A stretch of 34,192 nt of DNA, from the NCBI GenBank assembly GCA_937897005.1, contig CALCOQ010000139.1, positions 1 through 34,192 of the forward strand. The letters run 5' to 3'. Position 1 is the stretch's first letter. Each line of letters begins with the position of its first letter. This document shows positions 8,004 through 16,990 of the stretch, in pieces. The notes under the pieces are model-generated. The model did no database searches, was not told the DNA's origin, and worked only from the letters and a program-made list of their open reading frames with translations. Position numbers and translations under genes: made by a program. The stretch is from an uncultured euryarchaeote (lineage in GTDB: Archaea > Thermoplasmatota > Poseidoniia > Poseidoniales > Poseidoniaceae).

Positions 8004-8489
8004 TCACCATTTGGAATTCGCAGCGTCAGGGCCATGCGAGAACTGCAACAGATCCAGAGCAACTTCACAAGATTCAGAGATTTCTTGGTTAGGGTCATCG
8101 AGATGTTTGCGAAGTATTGATCCAATCTCGGTACTACCGATCGCCCCCATAGCCTCAGCTGCTTCATGCCTGACCATCACATGCTCCTGTGCATCATTCA
8201 AGATATTGACCAATGCAGGCAATGCTTGCCGATCTTGCATCTGCCCGAGCACATATGCCAATTCGTGCTTCAATAATGTCGAATGGCATGAAAAACCGCT
8301 GCATAATGCATCAATCGCCTCCTCGCCACCAATATTTCGTAATGAAAAGAGCGCTCGCATTCGTTGAAACATCCTCTCCTCTGAATCCAGTAAGGTCCGT
8401 TTCAATGATGAGACATCTGAGTTAGATGAGGGAGGTGCGGGGTCAACCGAACCGAATTTACTGACTCCTGGAACGCCATCATCATCCAT
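8004..8489 (-). CDS. Half-length deoxyhypusine hydroxylase-like HEAT protein
   Basis: A 161-residue HEAT-repeat protein that closely recalls the C-terminal half of eukaryotic deoxyhypusine hydroxylase (DOHH), the di-iron enzyme that finishes hypusine on eIF5A. Visible matches, in order, are SVDPAPP (14-20), LLDSEER (33-39), RALFSLRNIGGEEA (45-58), LLKHELAYVLGQMQD (72-86), MVRHEAAEAMGAIG (105-118) and ESCEVALDLL (139-148). The iron-binding His-Glu pairs are His75-Glu76 and His108-Glu109, 33 residues apart, as in each half of human DOHH. Eukaryotic DOHH is about 300 residues with four HE pairs; here there are two, so a homodimer would be needed for a complete site. The gene sits between mqnD and a zinc protein/priS in one operon. 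Another HEAT-repeat role remains possible; hydroxylase activity is inference. Confidence 0.78.
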   Translation of the reverse strand: MDDDGVPGVSKFGSVDPAPPSSNSDVSSLKRTLLDSEERMFQRMRALFSLRNIGGEEAIDALCSGFSCHSTLLKHELAYVLGQMQDRQALPALVNILNDAQEHVMVRHEAAEAMGAIGSTEIGSILRKHLDDPNQEISESCEVALDLLQFSHGPDAANSKW

Positions 8490-8491
8490 GT

Positions 8492-9376
8492 TCAGACCTC
8501 TGAGCCAATGAATTGAATTCCTTCGGCATTGAAATCTGGATTTATCAATCCGATAGCCTGGCCTTGTTTCAAAAAGTGCTTGACTGAATCTCTTCCTTCC
8601 GGGCCATAATCTATTGTCCGTTGATTGACATACATACTGACGAATCTCTCATTTGTCGCATCATCTATTCCACGTCCCCATGATTTGGCGAAAGCCAATG
8701 CCTGCTCAGGGTTTGAAATTGCATACTCTATGCTTTGTCTGGTCCATCTCGTGATTTCACTCATTATTTCCTCACCAAGATCCCTTCTGACAATATTTCC
8801 ACCAAGAGGCATCGGCCATCCATTGTTCTCCTTTGCCCACCATACCCCAAGGTCCAGATGAACTTCAAGGCCATGTTCTCTATAGGTCAATTGACCTTCA
8901 TGGATAATCAATCCCGCATCTACCCGTCCTTCAAGTACCGCTTCGAAGATCTCATCGAATGCAATGACTTCTGTCTGGACATCTCCCCAAGCCAACCTAA
9001 GGCCTAGATACGCACTTGTTTTCAACCCCGGAATTGCAATCAGGCCACTCTTCACATCATTCAAAGTCTTGCCTTCGAGTGCAACCACCATCGGCCCATA
9101 TCCCTCCCCCATACTGGCTCCACAATTCATCAATGCATATTCTTGAGATACCTCGGGAAATGAATGGATGCTGATGGCACTGACCTCAAGTTCATTGTTC
9201 ATGGCACGGTGATTCAAGGTCTCGATATCCTGCAATTCGTGAATGAATGAATATCCCGGAGTATTGATCAGACCAGTGGTCAGAGCGTGGAACATGAATG
9301 CATCATCTGGATCGGGGGAATGCCCAATTCTAATGATTCTTCTACCGCCCTCATCCACAGGGAAAGATACCACCAT
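8492..9376 (-). CDS. mqnD: 1,4-dihydroxy-6-naphthoate synthase MqnD
   Basis: Converts cyclic dehypoxanthine futalosine to 1,4-dihydroxy-6-naphthoate in the futalosine route to menaquinone. It is 294 residues with a periplasmic-binding-protein-like two-lobe fold. Family motifs are GHSPDPDDAFMF (18-29), a Ser/Thr-rich ligand segment (AISIHSFPEV, about 67-76), and LIIHEGQLTY (156-165), whose His159 matches the conserved catalytic His of MqnD. The ATG is at 9376, and the stop lies 2 bases before the DOHH-like start. It is first in the operon leading to priS, divergent from the surface protein gene. mqnA and mqnE lie about 3 kb away on the same strand. Confidence 0.92.
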   Translation of the reverse strand: MVVSFPVDEGGRRIIRIGHSPDPDDAFMFHALTTGLINTPGYSFIHELQDIETLNHRAMNNELEVSAISIHSFPEVSQEYALMNCGASMGEGYGPMVVALEGKTLNDVKSGLIAIPGLKTSAYLGLRLAWGDVQTEVIAFDEIFEAVLEGRVDAGLIIHEGQLTYREHGLEVHLDLGVWWAKENNGWPMPLGGNIVRRDLGEEIMSEITRWTRQSIEYAISNPEQALAFAKSWGRGIDDATNERFVSMYVNQRTIDYGPEGRDSVKHFLKQGQAIGLINPDFNAEGIQFIGSEV

Positions 9377-9428
9377 GGGTCGGCGAATCAGGGTTTCTAC
9401 TTCAAGTTAGGCGATGAGTATTGAGAGA

Positions 9429-9440
9429 AACAATATTGTT
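9429..9440. promoter_or_regulatory. 12-base palindrome in the mqnD/surface-protein divergent gap
   Basis: AACAATATTGTT is a perfect 12-base palindrome in the 156-base gap between the two divergent genes. It could overlap a promoter, because its centre is AT-rich. Palindromes of this length are expected several times by chance in a window this size, so support is weak. Confidence 0.2.
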
Positions 9441-9532
9441 GATTTTTCGGTGAATGTGATGCTATTTTGGGAAAGATTCTATTTCAGTCCACGTGCTGGG
9501 GTATCGAGGGAACTACAGTGGTAGCGACGAGA

Positions 9533-12010
9533 ATGTCCACACTCATGCTGGTATCAACCAGTTTCTTACTACTCACAGGACTAGCCTGTGCAGTCACTCC
9601 GAGTGGCCTTGGTTATGTTGGAGTTCACACCGCTGGGCAGCAGCATTTTGATGAGACGCTATCGGTTGCCATCTCTCCTGATGAATCAATTCTAGCTACT
9701 GGGACTGAAGGATATGTTGTCATCACCAGTATGGAGACGCGCCAGGTTCTGAAAATCATAAATGCCGAGGATGATGCAACAGTTATCGAGTTCTCTCCTG
9801 ATGGAGACTATCTTGTGGTTGGTCTCAAATCAGATAGTCCTCAGACCCGCGCTCTTCAAATGTACTCAACGAGCGATTGGAGTGAGTATGGGGATGGATT
9901 CAACAATGGGAAGAACCCCCAAGACATCTCATTTTCAGCAGATGGCGCGAAAATATTGGTCCAAGGGCAGAATAAAGATGCATTTGAATTGAGTTTTCCA
10001 GATCTGGAAGTCATTGGACATCTTGAGAATCTACATACTGACATACTCCAGTGCAGTGATTATGGTTCCGGAGGTTCCATCGCCATCACTGGTGGGTTGG
10101 ATGGAATGGTTGCCCTCTGGAACATGTCAGAACACTCCTTGGTATCTTCCATGGAGATTGAGGATTCAGAGATTGTAGATTGTCTAATAAGTCCAGATTC
10201 TTTGAGTTATTCAGTTCTGATCAATAATGGATATCTGCGAACATTCTGGTTGAATGGGACCATGGTAGATGATTCTGAAAAATATTTCATCGAGGCCAAA
10301 CAGATCAAATGGAGTGATGATGGGGATCATATTTTTGTTCTCGAGTCCTATTTGCTGCCATCATTACAACGATTGAGAGCCACGGACTGGGTGATTGATG
10401 AGATAACTAACTTCGGGCATCAAGTCGGGGTATTTGATATCACGACTGATGCAAAGACCATAGTGACAAGTACCGGTACAATACACGTGGGCATCTACCA
10501 ATCGAATTTCAAGGCACAGGGTCATGGAGAAGATGGACCGGATTTCGATGGCGATGGAATACCGGATTCCTTGGATGAAGATGATGATGGCGATGGTATC
10601 AATGATATCTATGATGTGAGTTGTTCCACAGACATTGATTGTGCCAAGTCAGCAGATTCTGAATACATCAGAAGTATTGAATTCAAGATCGAGACGCAGA
10701 GTTTGATCATCAGTGATAGTGTCACATTCAACAGATACGATTCAAATGCTTTGAGAAATCTGACCACCTCCCTATTGTCGGATGACAATCGGATAGATGT
10801 CGATGAATTGACTTGGATGTCAATAGCCATGTGTGATAATATCATTGAAAGGGATGTTGTTGACCAATGGCAGACACTGATAGAGATAGAGGGAGCACAA
10901 TTGACAAATGGATCTCTTACGTGTGACCCGATAGAGGGTATTTCTTCGAATGATTTCGGCGATCTCAGCCTTCGTGCAACATTTACCTGGGTCACCAAAT
11001 TTGATTTATCCAGCACTCCTTTGGCCCCTTATAATTTCACTATCAAAGGAATCGCAGAAGCCTCCACTGGAAGCTCTGCCCTTATCGCTCCTCAATTTCC
11101 AGTCAGTTTGGTCTTCACCAATTCAATGGCCACTGATTCATCTATCGCCCTGTGGAATAACGGAGATGGGGCTCGTGTGATTTTCATGGATGAAGTTCCA
11201 GCCACAGGTCCGGGTGTTGATGATCTGGTAATAGCCTTCATAATGGCCAATTTATGGATTCCAATAGGCAGTATCTTGGGAATCTTAGGCGGTGTGGCCC
11301 TCATTGTCAAGCAGAACAAGACTATCTCTTTCGCTCTTCTGACGAGTTCAGGGGAAAGTTTGGACGAAGATGCAGATGATGCCGAAGAGGATGCTGATGA
11401 CTCATATGATGACTACGAAGAATATGATGAGTATGAAGACTCTATTGTTGAAGGAGAGGATGATGTATGGACTCAAGAATCAGAACTATCTCCACCAAAG
11501 CCATCTCGTGGACCACCCCGTAGTTCTACCCAAAGGGCTGCTAAAATTCCTTATCATTTAGATGCAGATGAGCCGGTCAAGGCAAGACGCCGCAGAGTCA
11601 GTGATAAACAACCTACAGGCTCCAAGCGTAAAACGCTCGTCGAATCAGCGGATGATGAGGAGGAATATGATTACGGCCTCGATGGCGTGTATCATGATGC
11701 GGCATGGGAGACTGAATATGACGAGTTTGAGCCTCCGAAGGTTCGAAAGGTCAAGAAGGCCGAGGAAGAAATGGAAGAACCCGCAGAAAAGAGCAAGGGA
11801 CGTAGAAAGGTGAAGCGACGAAATCCCAAGAAATCAAAGAAGAAGGCCACGCCTGACAAAGAAGTTGTGGCCAAGAAGGTCGTGGCCTCCAAGAAACGTA
11901 TCAGGAAGTCTCCAGAACCCACAAAGAGTGAGCCAGCAGAGCCGCCAGATGATGAGGACTCAGCCATGGACAAGGCGCTTGGAATGTTGACTGGTTCAAA
12001 GGATGATTGA
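9533..12010 (+). CDS. Secreted beta-propeller-like protein with TSP3-like loop, membrane anchor and charged tail
   Basis: A large surface protein of 825 residues; no named family recognised. The ATG at 9533 gives a clear signal peptide (MSTLMLVSTSFLLLTGLACA). WD40-like blades follow (for example SVAISPDESILATGTEG, VIEFSPDGDYLVVGLKS, AITGGLDGMVALWNM). A Ca2+-binding thrombospondin type 3-like stretch, DFDGDGIPDSLDEDDDGDG, starts at about 337. Next comes an extracellular domain with paired Cys, then one membrane span (about 564-587). The cytosolic tail of about 230 residues is first very acidic (Asp/Glu/Tyr) and then very basic (Lys/Arg). The frame extends to a TTG at 9467, but that would bury the signal peptide. 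The stop directly abuts the convergent mqnA stop. A sensor or anchoring role is guesswork. Confidence 0.85.
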   Translation: MSTLMLVSTSFLLLTGLACAVTPSGLGYVGVHTAGQQHFDETLSVAISPDESILATGTEGYVVITSMETRQVLKIINAEDDATVIEFSPDGDYLVVGLKSDSPQTRALQMYSTSDWSEYGDGFNNGKNPQDISFSADGAKILVQGQNKDAFELSFPDLEVIGHLENLHTDILQCSDYGSGGSIAITGGLDGMVALWNMSEHSLVSSMEIEDSEIVDCLISPDSLSYSVLINNGYLRTFWLNGTMVDDSEKYFIEAKQIKWSDDGDHIFVLESYLLPSLQRLRATDWVIDEITNFGHQVGVFDITTDAKTIVTSTGTIHVGIYQSNFKAQGHGEDGPDFDGDGIPDSLDEDDDGDGINDIYDVSCSTDIDCAKSADSEYIRSIEFKIETQSLIISDSVTFNRYDSNALRNLTTSLLSDDNRIDVDELTWMSIAMCDNIIERDVVDQWQTLIEIEGAQLTNGSLTCDPIEGISSNDFGDLSLRATFTWVTKFDLSSTPLAPYNFTIKGIAEASTGSSALIAPQFPVSLVFTNSMATDSSIALWNNGDGARVIFMDEVPATGPGVDDLVIAFIMANLWIPIGSILGILGGVALIVKQNKTISFALLTSSGESLDEDADDAEEDADDSYDDYEEYDEYEDSIVEGEDDVWTQESELSPPKPSRGPPRSSTQRAAKIPYHLDADEPVKARRRRVSDKQPTGSKRKTLVESADDEEEYDYGLDGVYHDAAWETEYDEFEPPKVRKVKKAEEEMEEPAEKSKGRRKVKRRNPKKSKKKATPDKEVVAKKVVASKKRIRKSPEPTKSEPAEPPDDEDSAMDKALGMLTGSKDD

Positions 12011-12817
12011 TCAGGCGATAAGGAATTCCAGACTCCCCTCAAGTTCTAGGACTTCGGATATGAACGTAGTGAGTCCCAGCTCGGCCTCTTTGTCTAGATG
12101 ATACAGAACTTCATCGAAGTATTTGTCTATTCTTTCACTGGTGAATGAACTACGGCGTGAGCTATCACTGATGATGCGCTTACGGATGTCCTCGTCTTTG
12201 AATCGTCGAAGTGCTTCCATGAGATCTTCGTGAGCCTTACTGATCATATGCATCGGCGCTTCGCGCGGAGCTGCAAATACAGCAAACACCATTGGAAGGC
12301 CGGTGACATCCTTCCATTCCATCCCTAGGTCCATTCGTACCAGACCGGGATTCTTCTGTGCTTCATCGAGAGCTCTATCACCGATCAACAGTGCACCATC
12401 ACAGCGGGCAAGCATGGAGTCAAGATCCGGACCCATTTCCACTGGACGAGGGTCATGTCCGCGCTTCTTCAAAAGATACATCAACAATCTTCGTGATGTT
12501 GCTGAGTCAGTAGGCAATGCAACATCACGCATGTCCTCTATCTCTCTGTTGCCGAACAACAGCACACTTCCGACTGCTCCATCTGAAATGATGCCCAATT
12601 CGGGGACCAGCACCAATTCCTCTCTGTTCAATGCCCAATCGGCTGCAGGAATGGGTGCAATGAGACAATCTTTCCTCAATAGATGCCCCGTCAACCAAGC
12701 AGGGGGTGCAGCGAGAACTCTCCATTCATCTGGTAGGTCATGATACAGGGGGTCGCAATTCAGGAATGCTACGCGCCCAATGGTTCTCTGCCAGGTGGGG
12801 ACATCAACACTCATCAT
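12011..12817 (-). CDS. mqnA: Chorismate dehydratase MqnA
   Basis: Dehydrates chorismate to 3-enolpyruvylbenzoate, the first committed step of futalosine menaquinone synthesis. It is 268 residues. The N-terminal segment GRVAFLNCDPLYHDL (14-28), the region LLIGDRAL and the VFAVFAAP stretch fit the MqnA family, which shares its fold with MqnD. The ATG at 12817 overlaps the mqnE stop as ATGA; a second ATG at 12814 gives TGATG instead. The stop directly abuts the convergent surface-protein stop at 12010 with no spacer. It is downstream of and coupled to mqnE, whose enzyme uses its product, so the pair form a two-step module. Confidence 0.9.
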   Translation of the reverse strand: MMSVDVPTWQRTIGRVAFLNCDPLYHDLPDEWRVLAAPPAWLTGHLLRKDCLIAPIPAADWALNREELVLVPELGIISDGAVGSVLLFGNREIEDMRDVALPTDSATSRRLLMYLLKKRGHDPRPVEMGPDLDSMLARCDGALLIGDRALDEAQKNPGLVRMDLGMEWKDVTGLPMVFAVFAAPREAPMHMISKAHEDLMEALRRFKDEDIRKRIISDSSRRSSFTSERIDKYFDEVLYHLDKEAELGLTTFISEVLELEGSLEFLIA

Positions 12818-14004
12818 CTCACCGTCGCTAATGTTCGTGGAATATTCGTTTGGGGAGATGCTACCCGTTCAAAACGAGAGTATGTTGTATCTCTCTTGAC
12901 AGCAGAACATCCTGATCTCTCTATCAATCTGCATAGGTCATCAATTCCATGTCGCAGTGATGCATTGGAACCAGCGAGATGCATGATGGACTCCTGAATC
13001 ACTGTACCATCAATATCATCGGCACCACATCTGATGGCTAACTCAGTCAAGGAGTCGCCAATATTCATTCGATATGCTTTGATATGGGGAATATTGTCCA
13101 ACATCAGTCTACTCACAGCAATCATTCTAAGGATTTCATTACCACTGGCCAGTTGAGCCTCGGGGAGACGAGAAGAGTCGGGCAGGAATGGATAGGGAAC
13201 AAAGCATTGGAATCCAGAGGTTTCATCCTGTAATTCGCGCAGTTTGATCAGATGGTTGATTCGGTCCTCTACATTTTCAACTGTGCCGAACAACATTGTA
13301 CAGTTACTGGGAATGTCCAGTTCATGTGCTGTCCTATGAATGTCTAGATATTCTTGGCTGCTTTCCTTACCTTTGCAGATGATTTCACGAACCGAGTCAG
13401 CAAGAATCTCTGCTCCACCTCCCGGAATGCTCCCCAATCCCGCCTCTTTCAATCGAGACAAGGTATCTCTGATAGATAGTGAGGAGAGGTTGGCAAGATG
13501 TCTTATCTCCACCGCTGTCAACGCCTTGATGCTGATATGTGGAAATCTTTCACGTGTCGCACTGAAGAGACTTCTGTAATGGTCCACATCCCATTCGGGA
13601 TGCAACCCTCCAACGGAGTGCACTTCATCAATGAACTCAGCATATGGGAGAATACTGGAAATATATCCTTCGACATCGAGTGCATATGCGTCTTCTGAAC
13701 GCAACCCTCTTCGGAAGGCGCAGAATCTGCAGGCCAGAACACAGATATTGGTCTGGTTCACATGGAGATTGACATTGAAATGTACATCACTCCCAAATCT
13801 TGCTTGCTTGCATGCCTCAGCCAGTTTCATGACCGCATGAATATCTGGATGTTGTAGGAGAGCAATGCCATCAGCAGCCGAGATTCTACCCCCAATGTTC
13901 AATCTGTTCCTGATGGCATCAAGTTCAACGTCGAGACCTTCACAACTTTCGAGCAGTTCTACCTGGGTAGCTCTCCAATCCTCGAATAATCCCGGTGTCC
14001 GCAC
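12814..14004 (-). CDS. mqnE: Aminofutalosine synthase MqnE (radical SAM)
   Basis: A radical SAM enzyme that joins 3-enolpyruvylbenzoate to SAM-derived adenosine to give aminofutalosine. It is 396 residues. The cluster motif is Cys88-x3-Cys92-x2-Cys95 (CVLACRFCAF). MqnE-type segments are VGGLHPEWDVDHY, IKALTAVEI, GLGSIPGGGAEIL, the SNCTMLFG region and LRELQDETSGFQCF. No ATG precedes the core, so GTG at 14004 is the best start. The frame stays open to the ATPase stop at 14062 without an ATG. About 70 residues precede the radical SAM core. MqnC is the paralogue to exclude; the LRELQDET and GGGAEI context favours MqnE. It is coupled to mqnA by a 4-base overlap. Confidence 0.9.
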   Translation of the reverse strand: MRTPGLFEDWRATQVELLESCEGLDVELDAIRNRLNIGGRISAADGIALLQHPDIHAVMKLAEACKQARFGSDVHFNVNLHVNQTNICVLACRFCAFRRGLRSEDAYALDVEGYISSILPYAEFIDEVHSVGGLHPEWDVDHYRSLFSATRERFPHISIKALTAVEIRHLANLSSLSIRDTLSRLKEAGLGSIPGGGAEILADSVREIICKGKESSQEYLDIHRTAHELDIPSNCTMLFGTVENVEDRINHLIKLRELQDETSGFQCFVPYPFLPDSSRLPEAQLASGNEILRMIAVSRLMLDNIPHIKAYRMNIGDSLTELAIRCGADDIDGTVIQESIMHLAGSNASLRHGIDDLCRLIERSGCSAVKRDTTYSRFERVASPQTNIPRTLATVR

Positions 14005-14061
14005 GCTACTCCCATATGTTTCGTTCAGGCATTCAAGAATGAATGCTTTGATGACCAGTTC

Positions 14062-16989
14062 TCATCGCTTGAAGCTGATGGTTGAACGGCTGGCCTTCAA
14101 TACACCTTCTCTGAACATGATTTTCCTGAATTCTTCCATCCATAGGACTGATGAAGATATCAGAAACAGTACAACCCACGTTGTCCAGTTCAAATATTTC
14201 GTTGAGAGCAATTCGCCGATCTCAAGTCCTGCGAACGGGATGTCGAGGGTGGAATTCTGTACCGTGAAAAGTAATAGAGTTGAGCAGAGAACCAATGAGA
14301 TATTAATCGCCTTGTTGCTGAAAATCCCAAGTTTGAAAACACTATCAGTGACACTACGACAATTCATGACATTGAACAATTGGAATAGAATGAAAACCGC
14401 GAATGCAGCAGTACGAGCAATCTCAAAACGCTCTTCGGCCCACCCCTCCCATGCTTCTTGGTCGCAGCCTCCTTGCTTTGAAGCAGCCAATTTACCATCG
14501 TAGAAGATGTCGCCCCTGTCAAAGGTTCCCATGGTACATACTTCCTGCGTTATGACTGAACCATCAGCGATGTAGAAAACTGTCAGGGTACCGATCACCA
14601 TGACCGAAGCCATCCAGAAGATCAAGGCCATATCAATGATGTTCGGGAGTCCTTCATTGACTGGTTTGGGAGGTACGGACATGACACTGCCATGCTTCTT
14701 TTCAACACCCAATGCGACTGCAGGCGGTCCATCCATGAGGATGTTGATGACCAATATCTGGGTTGCTGTGAAGGGCAGATTCCAACCGAAGACAAATGTG
14801 GATAATATAATGATAGCAACCGCTGCAACATTGGTGGATATCTGGTAACGCACGAAGTTACGGATGTTCTGGTAGATCTTTCGTCCTTCCTCGACAGCAT
14901 GAACGATATTAGCGAAGTTATCATCCTGCAACACCATGTCAGCAGCATCCTTGGCAACATCAGTACCCGCCATGCCCATTGCAATTCCAATGTTGGCTTT
15001 AGAAAGGGCTGGAGCATCATTAACTCCATCTCCAGTCATGGCGACAACCTCGCCATTCTCTTGTAATGCACTGACGATTCTCATCTTCTGGTCTGGAGTG
15101 ACTCTGTGGTAGACATCGGTAGTATCTGCTTTAGGTCTCAATTCTTCATCACTCATTTCTGCTAGACTATAACCGCTCAAGGATATGGAATTGATATCAG
15201 CAATATCCAGATCACGGCCGATGGCAAGTGCGGTTATCTCCTGATCTCCAGTGATCATCTTGACTCTGATGCCAGCCTGCTTGCAGATCCGTATAGCCTC
15301 ATGAACCTCTGCTCTAGGAGGATCTCTGATAGCCACAAGACCGAAGAAGATGAGATCACTCTCCATCACTTCCATATCTGAAGTATCCTCATCTTCCATT
15401 ACGCGACGGCCACATAATGCAAGCACTCTCATTGCTTGCGCGGCCATTTCACTATTCACTTCCATGATTTGGTCGATGTCAGAAGTTCTGAATTCCCTCT
15501 CAACACCATTATTGATGATCCTTGAAGTAATATCTCGGTATCCGCCAGCAGCTCCTTTCGACAATACCCATGTCTCTCCATCGATCTCATTGATAGTGGT
15601 CATTCGTTTACGATCTGGATCAAAGAAGAACTCGAATGAACGTGGAAACAGCTCATCCAGGTGTTCAAGTTCCCCATGGACCTTCCATCCAAAAACAGCA
15701 CAGGCAGAGTCTGTTGGGTCACCTATTGCTTCCCATTGGCCGTCGAACCTGTGAATCGTACTGTTGTGACACAAGGCCGCGCATAGAGAGCCCATGCGAA
15801 ATGAAAATCCGTCCAACCTTGCATCAACCTGCTCCTTTGAAAGAACGGAATCATCAGAAATCACCCCCCCTGTTGTCGGATTGAAACCTTCACCTGATAC
15901 AAGGTGGTCATCATCCAGAGTCCAGAATCTTCGGACAGTCATTTGATTCTTGGTCAGAGTTCCAGTCTTGTCAGTACAGATGATGGTTGTGGCGCCAAGG
16001 GTTTCAACCGCTTTCATTCGTCGCACTATCGCCTTGTGTTTTGCCATGTTACGCATTCCCAAAGCAAGTGTGATGACCAGAATTATCGGTAATCCCTCAG
16101 GAACAATGGCGACAAAAATTGCGATTGCCACGATGAATTGCTCAATGGCTGCATCAAGCAGATCTGCTCCTTCAAGATAAGCCATTGCCATTTTCAGTGA
16201 GACCAGCAAGACAGCTACGAAGAGAGCAATGAACCCTAGAAAACGTCCTAGAGATTCCAGTTTGGATTCAAGAGGCGTCTTTGGAGTAACAGCATCTGCA
16301 ATACCACTTGCTATGTGTCCCAATTCAGTCTGCATCCCAGTATGTACCACTACACCAATAGCGCGTCCCCTTGCCGCAACCGTACCCATGAATGCCATGT
16401 TGGATTGTTCTGCAAGGATCCTCCTTCCATGGATTGCATGTGCAGATTTCGAAACAGCATCAGATTCACCAGTCAGTGCAGATTCATTGATCTTGAATTG
16501 GTATATCTCAGTCAACCTGATATCCGCGGGGATGTTATGCCCTTCCTCCATCTTGACAATATCTCCAGGTACCAGATCAAATGTTGGAATCTCCAATTCT
16601 CTACCTTCTCTTTCGACGATACAATTGCTTACAGCCATCTGCTTGAGTGCATCCATCGCTTGTTCAGCCTGCTCCTCTTGCCAATATCCAAAAACAGCAT
16701 TGATGGTCAAAACAAGGAAAATGAATATCGCATCTCCAGGCTGCTGAAAATTATGGATGACTAAAGAAATGACTGCTGCTCCCATCAATAGATAGATCAA
16801 AGGGTCATTGAACTGAGATATCAGTCTTCGCCACCAAGGACTCTTCTCAGGCTCCTCGAGTTGATTGGGCCCATATTCCTTCAATCTCTGAGATGCCTCT
16901 TCATCCGTGAGACCTTCAGTACAAGTTGATAAATTGTCAAACACAACTTCCGGTTCCAATGTGAACCATTTGGTATTCTTCTCCCCCAT
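14062..16989 (-). CDS. P2-type cation-transporting ATPase
   Basis: A P-type ATPase of 975 residues that pumps a cation across the membrane, most like the P2A Ca2+ or Na+ pumps. Features in order: N-terminal cation-ATPase domain (GLTDEEASQRLKEYGPNQL), actuator loop with ALTGES (171-176), membrane helix M4 with VAIVPEGLP (about 293-301), phosphorylation motif CTDKTGTLTKNQM with Asp340, hinge VAMTGDGVNDAPALSKA, and C-terminal membrane helices. PEGLP in M4 separates it from heavy-metal (CPx) pumps and fits Ca2+/Na+/K+ types; ion choice cannot be read securely. A GGTGGTGA ribosome-binding stretch lies just before the ATG. It is 57 bases upstream of mqnE on the same strand, so cotranscription is possible, and divergent from the OPT gene. 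Confidence 0.93.
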   Translation of the reverse strand: MGEKNTKWFTLEPEVVFDNLSTCTEGLTDEEASQRLKEYGPNQLEEPEKSPWWRRLISQFNDPLIYLLMGAAVISLVIHNFQQPGDAIFIFLVLTINAVFGYWQEEQAEQAMDALKQMAVSNCIVEREGRELEIPTFDLVPGDIVKMEEGHNIPADIRLTEIYQFKINESALTGESDAVSKSAHAIHGRRILAEQSNMAFMGTVAARGRAIGVVVHTGMQTELGHIASGIADAVTPKTPLESKLESLGRFLGFIALFVAVLLVSLKMAMAYLEGADLLDAAIEQFIVAIAIFVAIVPEGLPIILVITLALGMRNMAKHKAIVRRMKAVETLGATTIICTDKTGTLTKNQMTVRRFWTLDDDHLVSGEGFNPTTGGVISDDSVLSKEQVDARLDGFSFRMGSLCAALCHNSTIHRFDGQWEAIGDPTDSACAVFGWKVHGELEHLDELFPRSFEFFFDPDRKRMTTINEIDGETWVLSKGAAGGYRDITSRIINNGVEREFRTSDIDQIMEVNSEMAAQAMRVLALCGRRVMEDEDTSDMEVMESDLIFFGLVAIRDPPRAEVHEAIRICKQAGIRVKMITGDQEITALAIGRDLDIADINSISLSGYSLAEMSDEELRPKADTTDVYHRVTPDQKMRIVSALQENGEVVAMTGDGVNDAPALSKANIGIAMGMAGTDVAKDAADMVLQDDNFANIVHAVEEGRKIYQNIRNFVRYQISTNVAAVAIIILSTFVFGWNLPFTATQILVINILMDGPPAVALGVEKKHGSVMSVPPKPVNEGLPNIIDMALIFWMASVMVIGTLTVFYIADGSVITQEVCTMGTFDRGDIFYDGKLAASKQGGCDQEAWEGWAEERFEIARTAAFAVFILFQLFNVMNCRSVTDSVFKLGIFSNKAINISLVLCSTLLLFTVQNSTLDIPFAGLEIGELLSTKYLNWTTWVVLFLISSSVLWMEEFRKIMFREGVLKASRSTISFKR

Positions 16990-16990
16990 G

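Noticed and set aside
8004-8489. Phycobilisome lyase-type HEAT protein
   Set aside because: Such a label fits only the general HEAT fold. The specific DOHH motifs and HE spacing point elsewhere, and there is no phycobilisome context.
9429-9440. AACAATATTGTT palindrome as a strong operator
   Set aside because: A 12-base palindrome is expected several times by chance in this length; kept only as a low-confidence feature.
13865-14503. Plus-strand frame of 212 codons opposite mqnE and the ATPase
   Set aside because: It is antisense to two well-supported genes and shows Ser-rich shadow composition with no motif.
15350-16764. Several plus-strand frames opposite the P-type ATPase
   Set aside because: Shadow frames of a conserved gene; no recognisable domain or ribosome-binding site.
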